Below, piece after piece: positions 1 through 8,821 of a DNA stretch of 62,573 nucleotides. This DNA comes from Mycobacterium sp. (lineage in GTDB: Bacteria; Actinomycetota; Actinomycetes; Mycobacteriales; Mycobacteriaceae). The notes under the pieces are model-generated. The model made no database searches. It saw only the letters and a program-made list of their open reading frames with translations, and was not told where the DNA came from. The DNA lies in NCBI GenBank assembly GCA_025963385.1, contig JAOPUT010000006.1, positions 1 through 62,573 on the forward strand. The letters are read 5' to 3'. Made by a program: the position numbers and the translations under genes. Positions within the stretch are counted from its first letter, which is position 1, and the number at the start of each line of letters is the position of its first letter.

Positions 1-690
1 TTCAAAGAGCGCTGACACCTGCCCCGGCCAGTGACCACCGGTAGTTCAGCGATGGATCGCACCCCGCTCGGCGCCGCCACGACCGCGGTAACGGCATTGA
101 TTGCCGGCATCGCCGTCGTCGTCCCGACGTCGAAATTCGTGAAGTCATCGGGACGAAACGACAGTTTGAGCGTCACATTAGGCTAGCCCTTGACGTCAAT
201 CCTCTACCCGTGGAGCAGTTTCCACCCGGGCTCCTGCGGCGCCCCGAAGAGACTGCCAAGTGTCCAGATCGTGCGCATTTCCTCAATAGCTGCGCCGTTG
301 CTCCGTCCGGTCCAGGTCGCGTCCACGCCACACACCGTGCCTGCGTCGATGTTCATGAAGCCAAGGTCGCGGTCATGGACGGCGACGGCGCATTCCACGA
401 CCAGGTTGTAGTCTTCGACCTCAAGGCCAATCCCCCGAGCCAGACAGTCGAGTGCCTCGCGATAGTCAGGCTCGGCCTCCGAAAGGATGTCGCGGAGCCG
501 GGCGGTATCGGGTGGACCGCCGAATCCGTAGCCCTCCCACATCGGCGCGCTGGCATATCCGATGCAGTCGAGTGATTCGGTGACGCGGATGGATTGGACG
601 TCGCGGCACATCGCTGTCGACGCGAGGGCCAGATCGGGGACGTACATCGGGTTCATGCCCGTCCCGACCAGCGTCACCCCGCCCGCGAGT
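1..690 (-). pseudogene. Amine-dehydrogenase-family (DapB-like Rossmann) remnant with two in-frame TAG codons
   Basis: The reverse strand reads the C-terminal half of an NAD(P)H-dependent amine dehydrogenase-like protein (2,4-diaminopentanoate dehydrogenase / DapB-like family), the same family as the intact gene at 11163-12206. Recognisable parts are GTGMNPMYVPDL, IRVTESLDC, AVHDRDLGFMNIDAGTV and, past the first stop, TTTAMPAINAVTAVVAAP. The frame is broken by TAG at 206-204 and TAG at 185-183. Reading on without changing frame keeps the homology: the stops stand where the intact paralogue has Tyr and Glu in its YRVIIEGEPNI segment. The N-terminal NAD-binding half is missing upstream of about 690, and the 3' end leaves the window at base 1. 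This is a decayed, N-truncated copy; sense suppression of TAG is not expected in mycobacteria. Confidence 0.8.
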
Positions 691-754
691 GTTAAACGGC
701 CAGCGCGTCAAAGACATCGGCGATCTCAGGTGGCATGGAGTGTAATCTCCGACC

Positions 755-1049
755 GTTATTCGAAGCGTGGTGATGGGTCAAGCTCAAGCTCGGTCAGGAT
801 CCCGAAGAGGTTGCAAACGTGCAGGCAACAGTGGCCAACTGACCTGCCCGGGCATTCTTGCCTACCGGATCGGATCCGATCTTGGCCTGCAAGAGGGCAA
901 CTGGAGCTTCGCGATCATCGTGGACCTGACCGATGCTGACGCGTACCGTGCCCACGATCTCGACGATGCGCACATGCCGCCCGCGCCCGGTTGGCCGCAA
1001 CTTGATTGAACAAATGGCTAGAGTCCAATTCGAGGTACCGGAACCATAG
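755..1049 (+). pseudogene. Dabb (stress-responsive A/B barrel) domain remnant with several frameshifts
   Basis: Pieces of one about 95-residue Dabb protein can be joined only by changing frame. Bases 755-776 give IRSVVM, 778-838 give VKLKLGQDPEEVANVQATVAN, read up to a TGA. Bases 841-970 give a long match that includes YRIGSDLGLQEGNW and VDLTDADAYR, and the end of the region gives LIEQMARVQFEVPEP before TAG at 1047-1049. The order and spacing match a full small Dabb domain, with a dimeric ferredoxin-like barrel fold. At least three indels separate the pieces and no normal start codon remains, since GTT stands before IRS. I infer a dead gene in the same decayed block as the neighbouring amine-dehydrogenase remnant. 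Confidence 0.7.
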
Positions 1050-1378
1050 CCACGCACTCACGCTCTCCGGAGCGGCGAACGCGGTCCGTTTACCTCTGAA
1101 GTATGACGGTGGAGGGATGCCCGGCTGGTCGGCACCTGTCAATTCCGTTGCAGCTGAGCCATATAACTAACGGTGTCCGTCACCAAATGCGCTGATTGTC
1201 ACGTGACGAAACGGAGTGTGTCGCTTTGGTGGGGCGAGCTGGGCACGTCTCTATCTAATTAAAGTTTGTTGGCCTAGTGGACGCGTTTGGTCTCATCCCA
1301 TGAGATCGTCGTAGTCAGTCCGGGCACAGGGATGCTGACGATTTTGGTATGTCGATTAGCAGCATCACGCCGCGCCGG
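1050..1378. other. Non-coding stretch downstream of the secreted-protein pair
   Basis: I see no convincing gene. Two palindromes stand out: the perfect 10-bp GTCACGTGAC at 1198-1207, and a TCTCAT-CCC-ATGAGA inverted repeat at 1291-1305. The second lies 74 bp beyond the end of the minus-strand pair and could be a weak terminator or a protein-binding site. An AT-rich patch lies near 1251-1270. Confidence 0.4.
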
Positions 1379-1942
1379 TCAGACGGCAACGGCAACCATC
1401 TTGAACGGCATCTTGATAACCAATTGCTTGTTGATGCCGCAGGCACCGCTCGCGGAGGACGTTACTTCGTCGCCGAGATAGGTATCAGACCCGGATGGCA
1501 CCGCCTGGCCAGTCAGTGGGTCGCCCGCGTAGAAGCGGAACAGCTGCAAGCCGTCGGCACTGGTGCCGTCCGAGCATTGCCGCCAGCTCGGAATCGTATG
1601 CCGCACATACCACATGCCGGACTTCTTGTAGATGTCGGCAGTCCAACCCAGGTCACTGGATAGAGTTCCGGTGCAGTCTGTGGGATCCACACACGTGGAG
1701 GATATTGTCCACGTGCTGCGTACGCTCGTCTCACCCCTGAATTGATCGTTGGTCTGTGCCCATTCGCCGTTCGACGTGGCAATGTATCTACCGTTGAGGC
1801 TCCCATTGTCTGGTTGAGCGGTCGCGGCCGGAGGCGAGGCGGCGCACGCGAGCGCCATAGCCGTTGCGGCGATCGTCACCCTGAGTCCGCGCGCGCGCCT
1901 ATGTAGGAGCATCGTCGCCAAGGATTCCCGCGGCGTCATCAT
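1379..1942 (-). CDS. Secreted protein of unknown function
   Basis: This predicted exported protein has 187 aa. A basic N-terminus (LHRRARGLR) is followed by a hydrophobic, Ala-rich stretch (about residues 22-40) and an AxA-like cleavage region near PPAATAQP. The mature part is rich in Ser, Thr and Trp. It has several Cys residues, in STCVDPTDCTGTL, WRQCSDG and GACGINKQ, consistent with disulfides outside the cell. The start was put at the ATG 5 bp after the stop of the upstream gene (1948-2409); longer reading upstream would run into that gene. The two form a small minus-strand operon diverging from the mce genes. I do not recognise a characterised family; mycobacterial hypothetical secreted proteins of this style are common. 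Confidence 0.7.
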   Translation of the reverse strand: MMTPRESLATMLLHRRARGLRVTIAATAMALACAASPPAATAQPDNGSLNGRYIATSNGEWAQTNDQFRGETSVRSTWTISSTCVDPTDCTGTLSSDLGWTADIYKKSGMWYVRHTIPSWRQCSDGTSADGLQLFRFYAGDPLTGQAVPSGSDTYLGDEVTSSASGACGINKQLVIKMPFKMVAVAV

Positions 1943-1947
1943 GCTTT

Positions 1948-2409
1948 TCACAACCGTGCCAGCGAGATCGGATAGGTCAAGGTCCCCGGAGCACCGTCGC
2001 AGCCGGCATCGAACGATGACGTCAGTGTCCCGGCCATCGTGATCGCATCCCATGAGTAGACGTCATGGGTTGCGGAAGTGGGACCGTAATAGACGTTGCC
2101 GCAACGCAATCCAAAGGGATCGTCGACGATGAACGTGTAGCTGCCGCCTACGAGTCGAGCATCGCCGGAGTAGTTGAACGCCTTTGCAATGGGTCTGGCG
2201 ATCCCAAACACGTGAATGCAGGCCGGTGGTGGCGCGCCACCGTTGATACAAGGCGTCGCCGACCACAGCCACGTGTGGAAGTCGAACCTGTCCGGAATGA
2301 TCAGGTCGAAGTTGCCGATCGGGTTGACGGCGTTTGCGAGCGGGGCGGTGACGGTCGCGATCGCGACCACCACAGCTCCCACCGCGCCAGCCAGCAGCTT
2401 GTTGATCAT
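1948..2409 (-). CDS. Small secreted protein of unknown function
   Basis: This 153-aa protein begins with a classical signal peptide: MINK, then a hydrophobic run and an APLANAV cleavage site at about residues 23-28. The mature chain has paired Cys residues (TPCINGG, PACIHVF, LRCGNVYYG, DAGCDGAPG) that could form disulfides. It is first in a two-gene minus-strand unit with 1379-1942, and the 5-bp gap suggests co-transcription. The gene points away from the mce operon, sharing the 389-bp intergenic region with it. No enzyme motif is visible. Function unknown; an envelope or secreted role is inferred only from the signal peptide. Confidence 0.75.
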   Translation of the reverse strand: MINKLLAGAVGAVVVAIATVTAPLANAVNPIGNFDLIIPDRFDFHTWLWSATPCINGGAPPPACIHVFGIARPIAKAFNYSGDARLVGGSYTFIVDDPFGLRCGNVYYGPTSATHDVYSWDAITMAGTLTSSFDAGCDGAPGTLTYPISLARL

Positions 2410-2798
2410 GCTCCCGCTTCAGCACGCGGATGAATGCGCCACCGCAGCCAGCGGGCAACCGAGGCCTTGCACACATGCCCCATCACCGCCCTGAGTCCTC
2501 GTGGTCGCCGCGCATGACGTCCAGGGCCGGGTCTATCGCCTAACGGCGACGTGGCCGATGCTACGCACATGTGTAGACCCTCCTGTTCTTTACACGGCAG
2601 CTTATATCTGTCAAAAAACATCAGCAACGTTTTCATCAGGCTGTACTCTGCCGTGCAGGGACCGACACACTTCGAACTACCTCGAAAACCGATACTCACA
2701 GGAGACCCGTTGAGCTTCAGACCTGACTCTGGACGGGCCGCGAAGATCGCGCACGGTAGACACCCGCGTCATCAATCTGTCCTTCCCGCCGAGGAGCC
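2410..2798. promoter_or_regulatory. Divergent promoter region in front of mce and the secreted pair
   Basis: No gene larger than a short leader is supported here. The stretch 2580-2700 is much richer in A/T than its surroundings (TTTACA near 2590, TATAT near 2604, CAAAAAACATC near 2612), which is where promoters for both directions would be expected. No yrbE coding sequence, the usual first part of an mce operon, can be found in any frame. Confidence 0.4.
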
Positions 2799-2802
2799 AT
2801 GA
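2710..2802 (+). CDS. Possible 30-aa leader peptide coupled to mceA
   Basis: A TTG codon at 2710 is preceded by AGGAG (2700-2704) at a 5-nt spacing. It opens a 30-codon frame whose TGA overlaps the mceA start as ATGA. The frame stays open further upstream, so it is not proof of a gene. Spacing and overlap are what a translationally coupled leader would show. It has no similarity I recognise and it does not resemble the end of a YrbE permease. Confidence 0.25.
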   Translation: MSFRPDSGRAAKIAHGRHPRHQSVLPAEEP

Positions 2803-3986
2803 AATTCGGCATCGCGAGGCCGCTCGCCGGTCTTTGCACCGTGGTCACGATCGCCGCAACCGTCGCGGTCGCCCTCTACCTGTTTCAGGGCGGGGGCGTC
2901 GCGTCCGTCCCGCTAACGGTGTTATCGCCGCGCGCGGGCCTGGTAATGAACCCGGACGCCAAGGTGAAACTACTGGGCGTGCAGATCGGCAGGGTCGCCT
3001 CCATCACTACATCCCCGAACGGCCAAGCCGCACTCCACCTCGAAATAGATCCATCCAGACTTGCCAAGATCCCGGCCAACGTGGTCGTCGACATCGCCTC
3101 GACGACGGTATTTGGCGCCAAGTCCGTGGAGTTGGTCCCCCCGCCCGATCCCTCTCCGCAGGCGCTTAAGCCCGGCCAGGTGCTCGACGGCAAACGCGTG
3201 ACGGTCGAATTCAATACGATCTTCGAGCAGTTGACCTCGGTGTTGTTGAAGATCCAGCCCGAGAAGCTCAATGCAACCCTGGGTGCCATTTCCTCAGCGC
3301 TCGACGGGCGCGGCGGGAGGTTCGGTCAGGCACTTACCGACTTGGACAGGCTGCTGGCCAATCTCGACCCCAGCCTGACCAATCTGAGCCACGACGTCGC
3401 CGTGGCGCCGATCGTCCTGAACGCCTACGCCGACGCAGCACCGGACTTGCTGACGACGCTCGACAACGCGGCGCGGATCAGCCAAACGATCGTCGACGAG
3501 CAACACAACCTCGACGCCGTTCTGATCAGCGCCATCGGGCTTGGCGACATCGGTTACGACGTAATCGGGTCCAATCGTCAGCCGCTTACCGATCTGCTTC
3601 ACCTGTTGGTGCCGACGACCGACCTGACCAATCGCTACAACCAGGCCCTGACGTGCACCCTGTCCGGGCTCTATAACAACAGCCTGCAGCCCCCGTTGCC
3701 GGAGCCGGGAGTGGTGGTCTCGATCGGGTTCATGCTGGGCTTGGAACGGTATCGGTACCCGGCCAACCTGCCCAAGGTGGGCGGGTCAGGGGGCCCGCAG
3801 TGTCTGGGCCTGCCGTCGGTTGCCCCGAACACTCGTCCGCCCTTCCTCATCGCCGACGTCGGAGCCAATCCCGCCCAGTATGGGAACCAGGGGATCCTGC
3901 TCAATTCCGACGCACTCAAGCAGGCGTTGTTCGGACCCATCGATGGGCCACCACGTAACACCGCGCAGGTCGGGCAGCCGGGATGA
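2799..3986 (+). CDS. mceA: MCE family protein, MceA position
   Basis: This is the first of six consecutive mce genes. The 395-aa protein has an N-terminal membrane anchor (about residues 10-29), followed by the MCE/MlaD domain (about 37-115; VKLLGVQIGRVASI is the typical core) and a long helical region rich in LDRLLANLDP-like segments. The C-terminal part carries Cys and Pro. In the family, six Mce subunits form a periplasmic tunnel that carries lipid substrates to a YrbEA/B permease driven by MceG. The stop overlaps mceB (ATGA). It stands first because no yrbE genes precede it. The operon cannot be matched to mce1-4 by eye. Confidence 0.92.
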   Translation: MKFGIARPLAGLCTVVTIAATVAVALYLFQGGGVASVPLTVLSPRAGLVMNPDAKVKLLGVQIGRVASITTSPNGQAALHLEIDPSRLAKIPANVVVDIASTTVFGAKSVELVPPPDPSPQALKPGQVLDGKRVTVEFNTIFEQLTSVLLKIQPEKLNATLGAISSALDGRGGRFGQALTDLDRLLANLDPSLTNLSHDVAVAPIVLNAYADAAPDLLTTLDNAARISQTIVDEQHNLDAVLISAIGLGDIGYDVIGSNRQPLTDLLHLLVPTTDLTNRYNQALTCTLSGLYNNSLQPPLPEPGVVVSIGFMLGLERYRYPANLPKVGGSGGPQCLGLPSVAPNTRPPFLIADVGANPAQYGNQGILLNSDALKQALFGPIDGPPRNTAQVGQPG

Positions 3987-5008
3987 GCAACTATCTACGA
4001 GTTGGCGTCAAATTCGGAATCTTTGCGTCCGTGATGGCCCTGCTGACTGCGTCACTGTTCGTGGTCTTCGCGCAATATCGAACCGGCGCGACCAACACGT
4101 TCTCAGCGGTCTTCCGCGACGTGTCCGGACTGCAGGCTGGTGATTCAGTTCGAGCCGCCGGCCTGCGGGTGGGCACGGTCGAGAACGTGGTGGTGCAATC
4201 AGACAACACGGTCGTGGCGACGTTCGACGCCGACCGCGATGTCCTGCTCACCACGGGCAGCAAAGCCTCGATACGGTATCTCAACCTCGTCGGCGACCGC
4301 TATCTCGAACTGACCGACGGCCCGGGATCGACACGACTCATGGCCGCGGGCTCGCAGATCCCGGTCGACCGGACCGTGCCGGCGCTGGACCTCGATCAAT
4401 TGCTGGGCGGCCTCAAACCGGTGATCGCCGGCCTCAATCCGCAGGACGTGAACGCGTTGACGGCATCGTTGTTGCAAGTGTTCCAGGGGCAGGGCGGAAC
4501 ATTGGATTCGCTGCTTTCGAGTACTTCGTCGTTCTCCAACGATCTTGCCGACAACGAACAGGTGATCCAGGAGCTGATCGACAACCTCAACTCTGTGGTT
4601 GCCACGCTGGCCAAAGATAGCGGCGAATTCTCCGGCGCCATTGACCGCTTCGAAAGACTCGTCAGCGGGCTTGCCCAGGACCGCAACCCGATCGGAGCCG
4701 CCATCGACTCACTGAGCGCCGGGACCGCGTCGATCGCCGACCTCCTCAACAACGTGCGTCCTCCGCTGGCTGGGACGGTTGATCAGTTCAATCGCCTAGC
4801 ACCCCTTCTCGACCAGAACAAGGTGCTCCTCGAAACTGCGCTGCAAAAGGCGCCGAACAATTACCGCAAGCTGGTTCGGCTCGGCGCGTATGGGGCCTGG
4901 TTCAACTATTACGTCTGCGAATTGTCGTTCCGCGTCACGGATCTGCAGGGCCGCACCGCGGTATTTCCCTGGGTGAAACAAACCACGGGCAGGTGCGAAG
5001 AGTCCTGA
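3983..5008 (+). CDS. mceB: MCE family protein, MceB position
   Basis: This 341-aa protein has an N-terminal transmembrane segment (about residues 9-30), then the MCE domain: VFRDVSGLQAGDSVRAAGLR, with GTVENVVV, through about residue 112. A coiled-coil-prone region follows (about 130-290). The short C-terminus has two Cys residues, in FNYYVCEL and GRCEES. It begins inside the mceA stop (ATGA) and ends in a TGATG overlap with mceC, so translation is coupled. It is an expected subunit of the hetero-hexameric Mce tunnel. Confidence 0.92.
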   Translation: MSNYLRVGVKFGIFASVMALLTASLFVVFAQYRTGATNTFSAVFRDVSGLQAGDSVRAAGLRVGTVENVVVQSDNTVVATFDADRDVLLTTGSKASIRYLNLVGDRYLELTDGPGSTRLMAAGSQIPVDRTVPALDLDQLLGGLKPVIAGLNPQDVNALTASLLQVFQGQGGTLDSLLSSTSSFSNDLADNEQVIQELIDNLNSVVATLAKDSGEFSGAIDRFERLVSGLAQDRNPIGAAIDSLSAGTASIADLLNNVRPPLAGTVDQFNRLAPLLDQNKVLLETALQKAPNNYRKLVRLGAYGAWFNYYVCELSFRVTDLQGRTAVFPWVKQTTGRCEES

Positions 5009-6090
5009 TGCTCAAATACCGTGGATCCGACCTCATCCGACCGGGAATCATTGGCATCGTCGTCCTCGTGCTGGTCATCGCCGTCGGGTTGCAGCCCGAG
5101 CGGCTGACGGCGTGGGCTACGGCGGTCCGGTACCAGGCGCTGTTCGCCGAGGCGGGTGGGCTCACCGAGGGCAACGCCGTCCGGCTGTCCGGGGTGAAAA
5201 TCGGTTCGGTGAGCGACGTTTCGCTCGACGTCGACAAGGTGCGCGTCACGTTCACCATCGATTCGAAGATCCGGCTCGGCTTGGACACCACGGCGCACAT
5301 CCGCACCGGGACCTTGCTAGGCGAGCGGGTACTCGTCGTCGAGTCAGCGGGCAGCGGGCGCTTGAAGCCCTCGGCTGTGATTCCAATGTCGCGGACCTCG
5401 TCGCCGTACTCACTGACCCAGGCGGTCAGTGACCTGACTGCGAACACGGCGACAACCGACACCGACAGCGTCAACGCGTCCCTGGACACCTTATCGGACA
5501 CCCTTGATCAGATCGCTCCGCAGCTGAGCTCGTCGTTCGACGGCCTGACGCGCGTGTCTCGCGCTCTCAACGGCCGCAACGACACCCTGCGACAGCTGCT
5601 CCGCAACGCTGGCCAGGTCAGTGGCGTGCTGGGGGATCGAAGTCAACAGCTCAACACGCTGATCCTCAATGCGAACGACCTGCTTGGGGTGCTCAACGAC
5701 CGGCGTGAGGCGATCGTCGACCTGATCACGAGCATTTCGGCGGTAGCACGACAGCTATCCGGGCTGATAACCGACAACGAGGCAGAGTTGACACCGACGC
5801 TGGAGAAGCTCAACTCCGTTACTGCGATGCTGGAGAAGAACCGCGACAACATCGCCAAGGCGCTGCCCGGCCTGGCGAAGTACCAGGTCACACAGGGTGA
5901 GGCGGTAGCCAACGGCTTCTACTACAACGCCTTCGAACCCAATCTCGCACCCCTTCAGCTCCTGCAGCCGTTCTTGGACTACGCGTTCGGGTTCCGACGC
6001 GGCGTCAATGCCGGGCAGCCGCCCGACACTGCCGGGCCGCGGGCCGAACTCCCCTTTCCCTACAACGGGATTCCGGGAGGATCGCGATGA
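5008..6090 (+). CDS. mceC: MCE family protein, MceC position
   Basis: This 360-aa protein starts at the ATG that overlaps the mceB stop (TGATG). The alternative start 15 bases earlier lies inside mceB and is less likely. A membrane anchor spans about residues 12-29. The MCE domain follows, with LFAEAGGLTEGNAVRLSGVK and IGSVSDVSLDVDKV. Residues about 130-300 form the long helical tunnel segment. The C-terminus is short and Gly/Pro-rich. ATGA overlap with mceD follows. Role as for the other subunits. Confidence 0.92.
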   Translation: MLKYRGSDLIRPGIIGIVVLVLVIAVGLQPERLTAWATAVRYQALFAEAGGLTEGNAVRLSGVKIGSVSDVSLDVDKVRVTFTIDSKIRLGLDTTAHIRTGTLLGERVLVVESAGSGRLKPSAVIPMSRTSSPYSLTQAVSDLTANTATTDTDSVNASLDTLSDTLDQIAPQLSSSFDGLTRVSRALNGRNDTLRQLLRNAGQVSGVLGDRSQQLNTLILNANDLLGVLNDRREAIVDLITSISAVARQLSGLITDNEAELTPTLEKLNSVTAMLEKNRDNIAKALPGLAKYQVTQGEAVANGFYYNAFEPNLAPLQLLQPFLDYAFGFRRGVNAGQPPDTAGPRAELPFPYNGIPGGSR

Positions 6091-7520
6091 GAAGGACACG
6101 ATTGGCGGTACTGCTGGCCGGGGTGCTCGTTGTGTTACTCGCCAGCTCCGCAACCTTCATGGTGCGGCAAACGTACTTCGGCCCAGCCAGGATCACCGCG
6201 TACTTCACCAGTGCCACCGGAATCTACCCCGGAGACGAAGTACGTGTCCTCGGCGTAAAGGTCGGCACGATCGTCGGCATCGAACCGGCCGGCGCTCAGG
6301 CAAGGATGACGATCGACGTCGACCACGGCGTGCCCATACCGGCCGACGCCAAGGCGGTGATCGTTGCCCAGAGCCTGGTGGCTGCACGGTTCGTGCAACT
6401 GGCTCCCGCCTACGCATCCAATGGCCCGAGCATGCCCGATGGCGCGGTGATTCCCGTCGAGAGGACCGCTGTTCCCGTCGAATGGGATGAGGTGAAGAGC
6501 CAATTGATGCGGCTCGCCACCGATTTGGGGCCGCGTACCGACGTGCCGGGCACGTCGGTGTCGCGGTTCATCGACAGCGCCGCCAACGCGATGGCCGGCA
6601 ACGGCGACAAATTGCGTCAGACGTTGGCGGAGCTCTCCGGGGTAGGGCGCATCCTTGCCGACGGCGGCGGCAACGTCGTGACGATCATAAAGAACCTCCA
6701 AGTCTTCGTCACGGCGCTGCGAGACAGCAATGAGCAGATCGTCGCCTTTCAGGACCGTTTCGCCACGCTCACCAGCGTGCTCAACGACGCCACGTCGGGA
6801 CTGGACGCCGCGTTGACGGACTTGTCCGCCGCAGTTGGCGACGTAAAGCGCTTCATCGCAGGCAGCCGCCAACAAACCGCCGAACAAGTTCAGCGGCTGG
6901 CGAACGTCACCCAGAATCTCGTCGACCACACGACCGACCTAGAGAACATCCTGCACGTGGCACCCAATGCCATCGCCAACGGATACAACATCTACAACCC
7001 CGACTCCGGAAGTTTCGTCGGATCGTTCGTCCTCAACAACTTCACCGACCCCACCAAGTTCTTGTGTGGCGGCATCGCCGCGGTCGCCGACGTCACCTCA
7101 GCCGAGACGGGAAAGTTGTGTGGGCAGTACCTCGGACCCGCGCTTCGGCTACCCAACTTCAACTTCCCCCCCGTTCCCATCAACCCGTATCTGACGAAGT
7201 CGCCGGCCAACGTGCTCTACACCGACCCTGCTCTGGCACCCGGCGGTGAAGGCCCACCCCCGGCGTCGCCGGAGGCGCTACCAACGGTGTCGGCGTACAC
7301 CGGGTCACCGGACAATCCCTACCCCGCACCCGCAGACGTGCCGGCCCCGGCGGTCGCACCGGGACCGACCGCACCCGATCACCTGCCGGCCGCCCCCTCA
7401 CCTGCATTGTTCCCCGGAGCGCAGCCGCCCGGGCCGCCAGCCGTCGCCGTGCCGCCATCGTTGCCGCCACCGACACTGCCGCAGTTGCTGCTACCTGCCG
7501 AAGGGCCACCGCCATCATGA
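6087..7520 (+). CDS. mceD: MCE family protein, MceD position
   Basis: This 477-aa protein has an N-terminal anchor (about residues 6-24) and an MCE domain (YFTSATGIYPGDEVRVLGVK, GTIVGIEP). A helical region follows and then a Pro/Ala-rich tail from about residue 385 to the end. Extended Pro-rich C-termini are typical of MceD and MceF subunits, and may reach through the cell wall. NPYLTKSPANVLYTDPALAPG, just before the tail, is a typical conserved MceD stretch. Coupled by ATGA to the genes on both sides. Confidence 0.92.
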   Translation: MRRTRLAVLLAGVLVVLLASSATFMVRQTYFGPARITAYFTSATGIYPGDEVRVLGVKVGTIVGIEPAGAQARMTIDVDHGVPIPADAKAVIVAQSLVAARFVQLAPAYASNGPSMPDGAVIPVERTAVPVEWDEVKSQLMRLATDLGPRTDVPGTSVSRFIDSAANAMAGNGDKLRQTLAELSGVGRILADGGGNVVTIIKNLQVFVTALRDSNEQIVAFQDRFATLTSVLNDATSGLDAALTDLSAAVGDVKRFIAGSRQQTAEQVQRLANVTQNLVDHTTDLENILHVAPNAIANGYNIYNPDSGSFVGSFVLNNFTDPTKFLCGGIAAVADVTSAETGKLCGQYLGPALRLPNFNFPPVPINPYLTKSPANVLYTDPALAPGGEGPPPASPEALPTVSAYTGSPDNPYPAPADVPAPAVAPGPTAPDHLPAAPSPALFPGAQPPGPPAVAVPPSLPPPTLPQLLLPAEGPPPS

Positions 7521-8821
7521 CCATGGGCACGCCGAAACGAGCGGCTCAATTCATCGCGGTTACGGTCTGCGTCGTCGCCCTGGCCACGGGATGTGCGTTC
7601 CACGGCGTGAACTCCTTGGCGCTGCCCGGCACCGTCGGCCGAGGATCGGGCGCCCACGTCTACCATGCCCAATTCGCCAACATCGGTACGCTGGAGTCGA
7701 ATTCGCCGGTCATCATCGACGACGTCGTGGTCGGCAGTGTCGGGAAGATGACGTTCTCGAACTGGCACGTCGACGTCGACTTGACGGTCCAGCCCGATGT
7801 GGTAGTGCCAGCCAACGCGGTGGCAAGCGTGGGACAGACCAGTCTGCTCGGGACGCTGCACGTTGCGCTGGACCCCCCGCTGGGTCAGGAACCCACGGGG
7901 CAGCTAGCACCGGGCTCGACGCTCCCACTGCAAGGTTCGACAACGTATCCGTCGACTGAGCAGGCGCTCTCGTCGCTGTCGGCAGTCGTCAATGGCGGCG
8001 GCCTCGGTCAGATTGGCGACATCATTCACAACTTCAATGCTGCGCTGTCAGGGCGGCAAGGAGACGTCCGAGACCTGCTGACGCGCTTGGACAAATTCGT
8101 CGGAACGCTCGACGGCCAACGCGGCGATCTAGTCGCATCGATTCAGGCGCTGAACCGGCTTAGCGGTACGTTCGCTGGCCAGCGCCACGTCATCTCAGAT
8201 GCGCTGCAACAGATTCCACCCGCACTGGATGTTCTGATCAACGAGCGGCCGCGCCTCACCACTGCACTCGAAAAGCTAGGCGCCTTGAGCGACACCACCA
8301 CCCGGCTGATCGACGACAGTCAGGCAGATTTGGTGACGAATCTGCGCAATCTCGACCCCACGATCCGCGCCCTCGCCGACGTGGGTGACGGACTCGACCA
8401 GGCCCTAGCGTCGGCATCGGTGTTTCCGCTGAGCCAGAACCTCGTCGACCGCGGAGCGCGGGGCGACTTCATGAACCTCTTCGCGGTCCTCGACCTGACC
8501 ATCCCCCGGCTCAAGCGGTCGTTGCTGCTGGGCACCCGGTGGGGTCAGCCCGGCGCAGCCCTGGTACCGGCGCCGGGGGATCCGTACTACCTGCGGTACA
8601 CCTACGACCCGCTCATGTCCCCCATCACGGGGGCACCTGCTGCTCCCGTCCCGTCGGGAGTTGCGCCCCCGGCGGCGGTGGGCGAACTCCTGTCACCGAC
8701 GGGTGCTCCTCCGCCGGCCGTCGAAGGAGTGCCTGCGCTTCCATCACAGATATTCGCGGGGCCTTACGGTACGCCGAATGCACCCGTGGTACCACCCGCT
8801 GCGCCGGGGGGCGGCGGCTGA
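7517..8821 (+). CDS. mceE: MCE family lipoprotein, MceE position
   Basis: This 434-aa lipoprotein has a signal peptide ending in the lipobox LATGC, with Cys26 as the predicted lipidated residue. MceE subunits (LprK/LprN type) are characteristically lipoproteins. The MCE domain (about 45-125) contains FANIGTLESNSPVIIDDVVV and VGSVGKMTF. A helical region and a Pro/Ala-rich tail follow. Translation is coupled to mceD (ATGA) and mceF (TGATG). Expected to anchor the tunnel in the outer leaflet of the plasma membrane. Confidence 0.92.
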   Translation: MTMGTPKRAAQFIAVTVCVVALATGCAFHGVNSLALPGTVGRGSGAHVYHAQFANIGTLESNSPVIIDDVVVGSVGKMTFSNWHVDVDLTVQPDVVVPANAVASVGQTSLLGTLHVALDPPLGQEPTGQLAPGSTLPLQGSTTYPSTEQALSSLSAVVNGGGLGQIGDIIHNFNAALSGRQGDVRDLLTRLDKFVGTLDGQRGDLVASIQALNRLSGTFAGQRHVISDALQQIPPALDVLINERPRLTTALEKLGALSDTTTRLIDDSQADLVTNLRNLDPTIRALADVGDGLDQALASASVFPLSQNLVDRGARGDFMNLFAVLDLTIPRLKRSLLLGTRWGQPGAALVPAPGDPYYLRYTYDPLMSPITGAPAAPVPSGVAPPAAVGELLSPTGAPPPAVEGVPALPSQIFAGPYGTPNAPVVPPAAPGGGG

